This document shows positions 57,327 through 64,000 of a stretch of DNA of 64,000 nucleotides, one piece after another (the first letter of the stretch is position 1; every line of letters starts with the position of its first letter). The translations under genes were made by a program, and so were the position numbers. The DNA is taken from positions 1 to 64,000 of the forward strand of contig JACQUC010000062.1 of the NCBI GenBank assembly GCA_016210495.1. Direction: 5' to 3'. The DNA is from Chloroflexota bacterium. Its GTDB lineage: Bacteria; Chloroflexota; FW602-bin22; JACPRP01. The notes under the pieces were generated by a model, which was not told the DNA's origin, did no database searches, and was given only the letters and a program-made list of their open reading frames with translations.

Positions 57327-59411
57327 ATGGACAACTCGATTTCCGTCATCGAGGGGAACACGTTTATGGTTTCCGACGTCCTTGGCGACGTCGTACCGGG
57401 CACGCATCACGGCTTGTTTTACTCCGACACCCGTTTCCTGTCGGGCTTCACCCTGCGGCTCGATGGAGCTTTGCCGCTGGCGATGACATCGGGGAGCCTG
57501 GACGCTGCCCACGCCCGATTCTACGCGACCAACTCTGCGGGCCCGACGCTTTCCCAGGGACAGGTAACGCTCGTACGCGACCGATACGTGTGCGGCGGTC
57601 TGCACGAGGATATTACTCTGGTAAACTACGGTAGCCAGGCGCTCGAAGCGACCCTGACTCTGAAGTTCGCGGCGGACTTCGCCGACGTGTTCGAGGTCAG
57701 GGGCGGGGGCCAGATCGAGAAGGTGGGAGCCGTCGCCGTCAAACCTGTCGAGGATCGCCAGTTGACTTTCACCTATCGGCGCGCAGAATTCGTACGCTCC
57801 ACCGTAGTCGTCTTCTCCGAGCCGCCCACCATCCTAGGCGACGAGGCGTCGTTCGCGATCAACCTGGCGCCCAAGGAGACGTGGCAAGGGTGTGTCAGCA
57901 TCTATCCGGTAGTCGACAGAAAGAGAATAGCGATCACCTGCGCGCCGGAGCACAACGTGCCAACAGACGAAGCCGGCGTCGATGAGGATCTGCCCTTTGC
58001 AGCGGGTCATGCCAACTATGCCAACGACGAGGACAGATCGGCCAACGACTTCGTCCTGCGCGCGCCGGCGCTCCTCACCGACGATGCCACCCTGCGCTTC
58101 GCCTACGACCGCGCCGTGCGCGATCTGGCCGCCCTGCGGTTGAAAGTCGACGGCGTACACCGGGTTCCCGCCGCGGGCCTACCCTGGTACATGGCGATGT
58201 TTGGCCGCGATTCGGCCATAACGGCGTTGCAGACGCTCGCCCTCGGACCGGAGCCGGCCGTCGACACGCTGCGTGCGCTTGCGGCCTACCAGTCACGCCG
58301 GCATGACCACTTCCGGGACGAAGAGCCGGGCAAGATTCCCCACGAGATCAGGCTCGGGGAGCTGGCGAGCCTGGGACAGATACCGCACTCGCGCTACTAC
58401 GGCACCGCCGACGCCACGCCGCTGTTCCTGATCCTGCTGTCGGAGACCTATCGCTGGACTGGCGATGCGAGCCTTGTGAAAGAACTGCTGCCCAATGCCG
58501 AGGCCGCCCTCCGCTGGATCGACACCGACGGCGATGCTGACGGCGATGGCTACGTCGAGTACGCGCGGAAATCACTGCACGGGCTCGTGAATCAGGGTTG
58601 GAAAGATTCGCCCGATTCCATCTGTTTCGCCGACGGCACGCTGGCGGAAGGACCGATCGCTCTGGTGGAAGTGCAGGGCTATGTTTACGATGCCAAAGCT
58701 CGTCTGGCCGAGCTGTACCAGGCGCTCGGCCTGACTGAGCGCGCCGAGGAGCTAAGAGCGCAGGCCCAAGTCTTGAAAAGGCGGTTCAACCAGGATTTCT
58801 GGATGCCCGGCGAGGACCTTTTTGCGCTCGCCCTGGATGGGCACAAGCGGCAGGTAGATAGCATCACGTCCAATCCCGGGCACTGCCTCTGGAGCGGCAT
58901 CGTCGACGAGGACAAGGCGGCCCTGATGGCCCGCCGACTGGTGGAGCCGGACCTCTTCAGCGGGTGGGGCGTGCGAACTATGTCGGCGCGCATGGCTGCC
59001 TACAACCCCATCTCGTACCACAACGGCAGCGTGTGGCCTCACGACAACTCCCTGATCGCCGCCGGCCTGACCAGGTACGGCTTCCACGAGGAGGCGAATC
59101 GCATCGTAACAGCCCTGCTTGACGCCAGCGCCCACCTTCCGAATCACCGCCTGCCGGAGCTATTCGCCGGGTACCCAAGAACCAGCGGCGGTTTCCCCGT
59201 GGAATGCCTGGGGGCCAACTCGCCCCAGGCCTGGTCAGCGGGCGCCGTTGTCCTGTTGCTACAAACGATCCTGGGTCTGGCGCCGCACCAAGATCACATG
59301 ACCTGGCACGACACCGCCGATGTGGCCGAAATTCGCTGGTTTGGTGTGCCCATAGGGGGACGCCGCACCGACGTCACCTGCTCGCGTGCCAGAGAGAGCG
59401 CGCTTGTTTAG
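57327..59411 (+). CDS. Amylo-alpha-1,6-glucosidase / glycogen debranching-type enzyme
   Basis: A 694-residue protein with an N-terminal GDE_N beta-domain (about 1-220; SVIEGNTFMVSDVLGDVVPG, GLFYSDTRFLSGFTLRLDG) and an (alpha/alpha)6 GH133/GH15-like catalytic domain (about 250-680). Key segments: AGLPWYMAMFGRDSAITALQ, KIPHEIRLGE, YYGTADATPLFLILL, YHNGSVWPHDNSLIAAGL and the C-terminal CSPQAWSAG-like NSPQAWSAGAVVLLLQ. Candidates for acid and base are the Asp/Glu of FGRDSA and PHEIRLGE. It would hydrolyse alpha-1,6 branch points of glycogen or related glucans. It has its own strong promoter. Confidence 0.9.
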   Translation: MDNSISVIEGNTFMVSDVLGDVVPGTHHGLFYSDTRFLSGFTLRLDGALPLAMTSGSLDAAHARFYATNSAGPTLSQGQVTLVRDRYVCGGLHEDITLVNYGSQALEATLTLKFAADFADVFEVRGGGQIEKVGAVAVKPVEDRQLTFTYRRAEFVRSTVVVFSEPPTILGDEASFAINLAPKETWQGCVSIYPVVDRKRIAITCAPEHNVPTDEAGVDEDLPFAAGHANYANDEDRSANDFVLRAPALLTDDATLRFAYDRAVRDLAALRLKVDGVHRVPAAGLPWYMAMFGRDSAITALQTLALGPEPAVDTLRALAAYQSRRHDHFRDEEPGKIPHEIRLGELASLGQIPHSRYYGTADATPLFLILLSETYRWTGDASLVKELLPNAEAALRWIDTDGDADGDGYVEYARKSLHGLVNQGWKDSPDSICFADGTLAEGPIALVEVQGYVYDAKARLAELYQALGLTERAEELRAQAQVLKRRFNQDFWMPGEDLFALALDGHKRQVDSITSNPGHCLWSGIVDEDKAALMARRLVEPDLFSGWGVRTMSARMAAYNPISYHNGSVWPHDNSLIAAGLTRYGFHEEANRIVTALLDASAHLPNHRLPELFAGYPRTSGGFPVECLGANSPQAWSAGAVVLLLQTILGLAPHQDHMTWHDTADVAEIRWFGVPIGGRRTDVTCSRARESALV

Positions 59412-59469
59412 CGGTCGCGCAGAATCACGGGCAGGTATGCGAAGTAGTTTGCTGTGATGCCTCGTAGCC

Positions 59470-59488
59470 GCAGGCCTTCAGCCTGCGC
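59470..59488. repeat. CGCAGGC/GCCTGCG hairpin between convergent genes
   Basis: CGCAGGC, loop CTTCA, GCCTGCG, preceded by GTAGC. It lies in the 94-bp gap between the convergent debranching-enzyme and GT4 genes and could end transcription both ways. Similar palindromes appear at 1656-1671. Confidence 0.5.
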
Positions 59489-59505
59489 GGGGCGGGTGGC
59501 TGGGG

Positions 59506-60534
59506 TCAGGCGCCGCCGACGAGCCGCCTGTAAACCGCTTCGTAGTTATCGACCATGACCTGCACAGAGAACCTGCTTTCTACTTCCTGGCGACACGCCC
59601 GTCGATCCAGGCGGTGGACCTCGTGGCAGGCGGCTACCATTTCGTCGATGGAATCGCAGATGAAGCCGGTCTTGCCATGCTGCACTATCTCCGGAACCGA
59701 ACCACGGCGCGTGGCGATCACCGGCGTGCCGCAGGCCATCGCCTCGGCCATGGCCAGCCCGAACGGCTCGGGCCAATCGATCGGGAAAATCAGCGCCAGG
59801 GCGTTGCCGAGGAAAGCGCCCTTGGCCCTCTGATCTATCTCCCCCAGGTACTCGACGAGCGGGTCTTTCAGCATCGGCTTTATCAGATGCTCAAAGTAGT
59901 CCCGGTCCACCCGATCGACTTTGGCCGCAATCTTGAGCTTGATGCCCGCTTTCCTGGCGACCTTGATCGCCACCTCGGTCCGCTTTTCCGGCGATATCCG
60001 CCCCAGGAAGGCCAGGTAGTCGCCGGGCCGGGGCTGGAATGGGAAGTCTTCGAGCGGAACGCCGTTGTACACAGTGGACAGCCATGGGGCATTCGGCATC
60101 GGGGAGCGCTGGCTATCGCTGATCGACACGAGGTTGACGTCAGGGTACATCCGATAGATGACTTGAAGCTCGGGCACATCCAGTCTGCCGTGCAGGGTAG
60201 TCAGCGTCGGAGTCCGAACGAACTGCATTGAGGGAAAGGTAAAGTAGTCGACGTGTGAGTGAATGAGATCGAACTCGTCCGCGCGTTTGTAGACGAGCCC
60301 GACCTGTGCCATCAGGCACACGTACTGATCGACGATAGTGGGGTCCAAACGTAGCGCGCGGGGATACACAGAGACAAGACGGGCACGCGTAACTGAGTCA
60401 CCACTCGCGAAGAGAGTCACGTCGTGTCCTCGACGCACCAACTCCTCGGTCAAGTAAGACACAATCCTTTCGGTGCCACCGTACAGCTTGGGTGGTACGC
60501 TCTCGTATAGGGGGGCCACCTGAGCTATTCTCAT
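59506..60534 (-). CDS. Family 4 glycosyltransferase
   Basis: A 342-residue GT-B enzyme starting at ATG 60532-60534 (GGGGTAGGA upstream). The N-terminal domain reads RIAQVAPLYESVPPKLYGGT with ERIVSYLTEELVRRGHDVTL, followed by FDLIHSHVDYFTFP. The C-terminal domain has YLAFLGRISPEKRTEVAIKV, and the donor-site motif PEPFGLAMAEAMACGTPVIA has the E-x7-E-like core. Typical of sucrose-synthase/mannosyl-type GT4 enzymes often found next to GDE-type glucosidases. The substrate is unknown. The open frame upstream of the ATG lacks similarity. Confidence 0.92.
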   Translation of the reverse strand: MRIAQVAPLYESVPPKLYGGTERIVSYLTEELVRRGHDVTLFASGDSVTRARLVSVYPRALRLDPTIVDQYVCLMAQVGLVYKRADEFDLIHSHVDYFTFPSMQFVRTPTLTTLHGRLDVPELQVIYRMYPDVNLVSISDSQRSPMPNAPWLSTVYNGVPLEDFPFQPRPGDYLAFLGRISPEKRTEVAIKVARKAGIKLKIAAKVDRVDRDYFEHLIKPMLKDPLVEYLGEIDQRAKGAFLGNALALIFPIDWPEPFGLAMAEAMACGTPVIATRRGSVPEIVQHGKTGFICDSIDEMVAACHEVHRLDRRACRQEVESRFSVQVMVDNYEAVYRRLVGGA

Positions 60535-60691
60535 GTTCCTACCCCGCGAGCTTCTAGTATGGCTTCGACGAGCAAGAAGCGTGCCAGCTTGACAACAGAA
60601 CGGTCGCAGCCTCTCCAATCTGGTCGGGCCGGCGGAACAAGTGAGTGGGCGTGGCGAACTAGTTCTCGATGCACGACGCGGATGGGTAGGG

Positions 60692-60714
60692 GGGCGGACG
60701 TCCGCTGTCCGCCC
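60692..60714. repeat. GGGCGGAC/GTCCGCCC hairpin
   Basis: GGGCGGAC, loop GTCCGCT, GTCCGCCC, embedded in a G-rich GGGTAGGGGG context. It lies in the 218-bp gap (60535-60752) after the HAD gene on the minus strand, a plausible transcript end. Nothing else is recognisable in the gap. Confidence 0.5.
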
Positions 60715-60752
60715 GGGGCGGGGTAGCGGCCGCAACCAACTTGCACCGAGAA

Positions 60753-61490
60753 CTAAACCCGAGCGATCGCATCTGGTAGCTCTGCCAGGTCTTCGATGGT
60801 GGCATCGGGCTCGGCGGGGGGCAGGGCGCTGTCGCCTCGGCGCAGCTCAGACCAGCGGGTGTCGGCGCGCGACGGGCTCTGGATCAGAATGGCTTTCATC
60901 CCAACGCGCTTGGCGCCCGCGATGTCTTCGATCGGGTGGTCGCCGACGAAGACGGCTTCCTCAGCGGTGACGCCGAGGTTGGCCAGGGCCAGGTTGAAGA
61001 TGTAGGGGTGGGGCTTGCGCTTGCCCACGTCGGTGGAGATGACGACGGAGTCGAACGCATCCGCCAGACCCGCGACGGCAAGGTCGCGCCGCGTGTTGGG
61101 GGCCATACTGTTGGACACGACGCCCAACCGGTAAGCCCTTCTGAGCTGGCTCAGCACTTCGAGGGCGTGAGGCATGGGGTGTGCCGTGGCCGCCGATGCC
61201 CGTCCGAACTCCTCGTTGAGCCGATCTATCCAGTCTCGGTCTTGCAGGGGAATCCCCAGGTCCGCGAGCAGGCATTCGTACCACTGATAGAAGCCGACCT
61301 CGTTGAGCTCTTCCACGTCCCGGCGAAAACGCTTTGCGTTATCGGCAAGAGCTTGGCGATAACGCTCCAGCGTCACGGCGAAGCCGTGCCGGCTCAAATA
61401 GTCCACGATGGCGTTTTGGGCCGCGTCCAGGGCCTCGCGCGGGCCTTTGACGACGAGCGTCCCATGTACGTCGAAAAGTACGGCCTTCAA
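60753..61490 (-). CDS. HAD family hydrolase with a DVHGT motif
   Basis: A 245-residue haloacid dehalogenase-fold protein. Motif I is LFDVHGTLV: the nucleophile Asp is there, but the second Asp (acid/base in phosphatases, DxDGT) is His. Motif II is LGVVSNSM, motif III includes GKRKPHPYIF, and motif IV is VFVGDHPIEDIAGAKRVGM. The cap domain is helical (about 20-100), so subfamily IA. The His substitution makes ordinary phosphatase activity uncertain; in dehalogenases this position is Tyr. The substrate is unknown. It begins 4 bp after the Cys-rich gene. Confidence 0.85.
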   Translation of the reverse strand: MKAVLFDVHGTLVVKGPREALDAAQNAIVDYLSRHGFAVTLERYRQALADNAKRFRRDVEELNEVGFYQWYECLLADLGIPLQDRDWIDRLNEEFGRASAATAHPMPHALEVLSQLRRAYRLGVVSNSMAPNTRRDLAVAGLADAFDSVVISTDVGKRKPHPYIFNLALANLGVTAEEAVFVGDHPIEDIAGAKRVGMKAILIQSPSRADTRWSELRRGDSALPPAEPDATIEDLAELPDAIARV

Positions 61491-61494
61491 GCGC

Positions 61495-62052
61495 TTAGCC
61501 TCGGTCTACCGGTAAAGTCTCGTGGTAGAGCTCACACTCGACGTAGTTCCGCGTGAGACACAGCAACTTCTGCTTCTCCGCCGAAACGGGACCGCCGGTG
61601 CCCTTCGAGCGCGAGGGAACCTGTTTTGGCTTCAGAACGAGGGATCGAACGAAGTCCGCCACGAAGCTTTGCCTGGAGGCGGGCGGCGCGTGGCGTCCGT
61701 GGCACGCGTTAAGGGCGCACGGGTAAAGGTACTTGTGCTGGCGATCGGCGCGCGAGCCCAGCAGTGGGCAAATCAAAGCAGGCTCGTGCGTCAGCCATTG
61801 CCGCTCACGCAGCCAGCGGCAGCCGCCGTAGTGGGGCGTCAGGCAAATAGCCCACTGTGTCTCCACGGGAACCGGCACGAAGCGCTCGCCGTGCCAGGGC
61901 AATAGCCCGGCACAATACTGCACCACGTCGGGAGGCACGCCAACTTCCTCCCAAAGATAGCAGGAGTTATCTTCCGACGGTGCGGTCCCTCGCAGCTCCC
62001 GGTTCCATCGCACCGCCAACCACGGGCAGGAAGTTTCCAGCGATACTCGCAA
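61495..62052 (-). CDS. Cys/Trp-rich protein of unknown function
   Basis: A 185-residue protein that I cannot assign. It contains at least eight Cys: SCPW, NSCYLW, QYCAGLLPW, AICLTPHYGGCRW, LICPLLG, YPCALNACHG, LLCLTRN and VECELY. The distribution is not a simple CxxC ribbon. Trp and His are also frequent. This may be a metal- or cluster-binding protein. There is no signal peptide or membrane segment. It lies between the DUF6125-like and HAD genes, all on the same strand. Confidence 0.55.
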   Translation of the reverse strand: MRVSLETSCPWLAVRWNRELRGTAPSEDNSCYLWEEVGVPPDVVQYCAGLLPWHGERFVPVPVETQWAICLTPHYGGCRWLRERQWLTHEPALICPLLGSRADRQHKYLYPCALNACHGRHAPPASRQSFVADFVRSLVLKPKQVPSRSKGTGGPVSAEKQKLLCLTRNYVECELYHETLPVDRG

Positions 62053-62142
62053 GCCCCCTCCTCACCTCCCAAGGGCTAACCACACGGACATTATACGCCG
62101 ACTTGGTCTTATTGTTCAAGTGCCACTCGGCCCTTCGTCCGA

Positions 62143-62688
62143 TTATGTGTGCGCTTGGCCTGCGTCCTCCGGCTCGATCTCGAAGAGCCACTCGCAGTCC
62201 GGCCCGTCCGGCGACTGATCGGGTGGGGCGAAGCCGCAACGCACCTTGATTCTAGGCTCGATGACCCGCGCAAACCCGTAGAGCGAGGCTTGCTCTACTC
62301 CCTTGCAGGGGAAGTAGCCCATCTGCTTTTCCATTCTGGCCCGTTGCGGGAGGCACTGGTGTACGCGGAACACGGCCTTGTTCTCGGATACCTGCTCGAT
62401 GTCAAAGTCGCCGGCAAAGGACATCCAGGTCATCGAGTTGCGCATCGCCTCGATCACGCCGCCAATACCCGATTGCGCCAGGTTGAGGGTCTGCTTCAGC
62501 CGCTTGGCCTCGACAGGGGCCATGCGCGCCCAAGCGATCTCGTCGACGAGCGCCGCTGCCTCAGTACCGTACTTCTCCTCGACGCACAGAAACCAGAACC
62601 CGTCCAGGGTGCGAAAGTTGCGACAAGACATCTCGAGCAGGTCGAGAAGCTTCTCGCGGGGCAAATCCTTGAAGACATCGATGTTCAC
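62143..62688 (-). CDS. DUF6125 family-like protein
   Basis: A 181-residue soluble protein. LPREKLLDLLEMSCRNFRTL then DGFWFLCVEEKYGTEAAALV and DEIAWARMAPVEAKRLKQTL match the start of DUF6125-type proteins as recalled. The C-terminal half has FRVHQCLPQRARMEKQMGYF, PCKGVEQA and IEPRIKVRCGFAPPDQSPDG, with several Cys. It recalls the L-2-amino-thiazoline-4-carboxylate hydrolase-like fold, but no activity is known. A good ribosome site is not clear (AACGAGGTAAC upstream). It follows the paaK-like gene by 22 bp. Confidence 0.65.
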   Translation of the reverse strand: MNIDVFKDLPREKLLDLLEMSCRNFRTLDGFWFLCVEEKYGTEAAALVDEIAWARMAPVEAKRLKQTLNLAQSGIGGVIEAMRNSMTWMSFAGDFDIEQVSENKAVFRVHQCLPQRARMEKQMGYFPCKGVEQASLYGFARVIEPRIKVRCGFAPPDQSPDGPDCEWLFEIEPEDAGQAHT

Positions 62689-62710
62689 TTGTTACCTCGT
62701 TAATCCCCAC

Positions 62711-64000
62711 CTAGTGGCTCTGCCTGATTATCCTCTTCGACTTGTAATCGGACCTGGGCATTGTCCCAACAGCTACGGCCTCCACCTCGATGCGCAGGTT
62801 CAGCCGCTCCTTCAACCTCTGCGAAAGCGCGTTCCGCAGCTCCTCATCCTCCGGGGAGGTTTCTACCCGCACCTTGATGTCGTCCGTCCCCTCCCTTCCA
62901 GTGAAGCAGACAACCTGGTACTCGTGGCCCGGCGGCAGCAGCTCCTCGACGATACTGCCCACGGCAGAAGGGAAGACGTTTACGCCTCTCACCAGCAGCA
63001 TGTCGTCGCGCCTGCCCAGAATACCCCCCTTGAGTGCGGCGAGCGTCCGTCCGCACGGACATACTGTCCTTTCTAGCTGCACCAGATCGCCGGTGCGAAA
63101 ACGGATGACCGGGCTGCAAGCACGCCCCAGGTTGGTTAACACGAGCTCACCTATAGTTCCTTCCGGCACCGCGCAGCCCGTCTTGGGATCAATGACCTCC
63201 ACGATGAACTCGCTCTCGATGGCATGAATGGCCATCGTCTGCGCGCTGTGCTCACACGTGAAGGCATAGGTGCCGGTTTCGGTCAGTCCCGCGTATTCGA
63301 ACACCTCCGCGCCCCAGGCATCCTCGATTCTTGCCCTGATCGTGGGGACCATGGCACCTGGCTCGCCCCCAAGGATGACGGCGTGAACCTTGGAACCCCT
63401 TAGGTCAAGCCCTGCTTCTTGAGCCACCTCACCGATGCGCTGGGCGTACGTCGGAGTGATGGCCACGGCCGTCGCGCCGGTCGCGAGCAGGCAGTGGATC
63501 CTTTGCATCGTGTCCCAGCCGCCACCTGGGATGGTGAGCAGGCCAAGATGCTGGGCAGCCTCGTAGGCTCCCCAGAAAGCCGTGTAAGGGCCAAAATTGA
63601 ACGGCAGGAAGAGTATATCCTTCGACGTTAGCCCCGCTCCCCGCAGCGCGTGCGCCACGCAGCGCGCGCGCCACTGCCAGCACTCCGCGGTATCGAGCCA
63701 CGTCAGCGGCCTGCCCGTGGTCCCAGTCGTCTGGTGATATTGTACGTAGCTCTCCAGTGGCTCGCTTAGATTGGTGCCGAAAGGAGGGTGCTCCCCCTGA
63801 TCCTCCTGGAACTCCGCCTTGGTTACAAAGGGCAGCTTGCTTATGTTGCCCAGGTCGCGGATATCCTGGGCGACGACTCCATAGGAAGCGTACTTTCGCT
63901 GGTAGAATGGATTCCTGGCGAAAGTTGTGTCTAGCAGGCTTCGCAGCTTTCGCCACTGCAATGCCTCTAATTGATCCCGTGGCGCGGTTTCTGTCTCTTG
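62711..64000 (-). CDS. Phenylacetate-CoA ligase-like adenylate-forming enzyme, N-terminus off the window
   Basis: The frame is open to the right edge with no start codon fixed inside the window. The last 13 codons (DQLEALQWRKLRSLL region) align with the normal PaaK start ...LEALQ..RLR..L, so only a few residues are missing. AMP-binding motifs: YVQYHQTTGTTGRPLTWLDT (P-loop), VFEYAGLTETG, IRFRTGDLVQLE and CPCGRTLAALKGGILGRRDD, MLLVRGVNVFPSAV. The C-terminal AMP-ligase domain is present. It activates phenylacetate or another aromatic acid to the CoA ester. The related fold includes coenzyme F390 synthetase. It is the first gene of a minus-strand set with the DUF6125-like, Cys-rich and HAD genes. 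Confidence 0.88.
   Translation of the reverse strand, partial: QETETAPRDQLEALQWRKLRSLLDTTFARNPFYQRKYASYGVVAQDIRDLGNISKLPFVTKAEFQEDQGEHPPFGTNLSEPLESYVQYHQTTGTTGRPLTWLDTAECWQWRARCVAHALRGAGLTSKDILFLPFNFGPYTAFWGAYEAAQHLGLLTIPGGGWDTMQRIHCLLATGATAVAITPTYAQRIGEVAQEAGLDLRGSKVHAVILGGEPGAMVPTIRARIEDAWGAEVFEYAGLTETGTYAFTCEHSAQTMAIHAIESEFIVEVIDPKTGCAVPEGTIGELVLTNLGRACSPVIRFRTGDLVQLERTVCPCGRTLAALKGGILGRRDDMLLVRGVNVFPSAVGSIVEELLPPGHEYQVVCFTGREGTDDIKVRVETSPEDEELRNALSQRLKERLNLRIEVEAVAVGTMPRSDYKSKRIIRQSH

Noticed and set aside
1..64000. tRNA, rRNA, CRISPR arrays, prophage or replication origin
   Set aside because: Intergenic spaces were read for cloverleaf ends, GGTTCRANNCC arms, regular spaced repeats, integrase/terminase-type proteins and DnaA-box clusters; none was convincing.

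Overview
The window looks like a piece of a chromosome from a high-GC, probably anaerobic or facultative bacterium of the Chloroflexota. No single gene proves this. It is inferred from the combination of a BTAD/AAA/TPR giant regulator, a DUF951 protein, PdxST, an R3H-AAA (Ycf45-like) ATPase, several DUF2723/PMT-type membrane glycosyltransferases, a four-subunit 2-oxoacid:ferredoxin oxidoreductase, and dispersed GTAGGGGCG-type palindromes. No rRNA, tRNA, CRISPR array or transposase gene was seen.

Layout. 1-4.3 kb (minus): a toroid protein running off the left edge, a DUF488 protein, then a pyrF-DUF951-MFS operon. 4.4-10 kb (plus): a zinc-ribbon protein, a type II NADH dehydrogenase-like flavoprotein, a zinc-ribbon/PH-like protein and the porGDAB operon. 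10-12.5 kb (minus): rfaE2-murJ with a possible antitoxin fragment. 13-19.8 kb (plus): two glycosyltransferases, a HIT hydrolase, a large protein joining a degenerate DNA methyltransferase to a nuclease-like domain, and a DUF2723 membrane protein. 19.8-22.7 kb (minus): a MntA-HepT toxin-antitoxin pair overlapping pcrA/uvrD.

22.7-39 kb is the accessory part. It holds a complete three-subunit molybdenum hydroxylase whose FAD subunit carries the extra cysteine loop of 4-hydroxybenzoyl-CoA reductase, a secreted protein, the C-terminal scrap of another molybdenum large subunit, a fumarate-reductase-like flavoprotein, a regulator that is probably expressed from a leaderless mRNA, YceI, an MFS carrier with a lone second molybdenum large subunit, and two decayed genes (a crotonase and perhaps a radical-SAM activase). 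With the phenylacetate-CoA-ligase-like gene at the right edge, this suggests metabolism of aromatic or other CoA-bound acids; that link is inference.

39-55 kb is mostly housekeeping: pdxS-pdxT, a GNAT-like protein, R3H-AAA, tmk, gyrA, two PMT-type membrane proteins (one frameshifted), trpS, a cation efflux protein, an MTH1187-type protein and prs. 54.8-64 kb: small heat shock protein, CvpA, a TumA-TumE toxin-antitoxin pair, a glycogen-debranching-type enzyme, a glycosyltransferase, a HAD hydrolase, a Cys-rich protein, a DUF6125-like protein and a partial paaK-like ligase.

Most notable are the degenerate methyltransferase/nuclease fusion (15566-18172); a GyrA with a tail of about 245 residues ending in a motif that resembles a DNA sliding-clamp-binding peptide; the HcrB-type iron-sulfur loop; a 94-bp MITE-like element between tmk and gyrA; and a toxin-antitoxin pair translationally coupled to pcrA.
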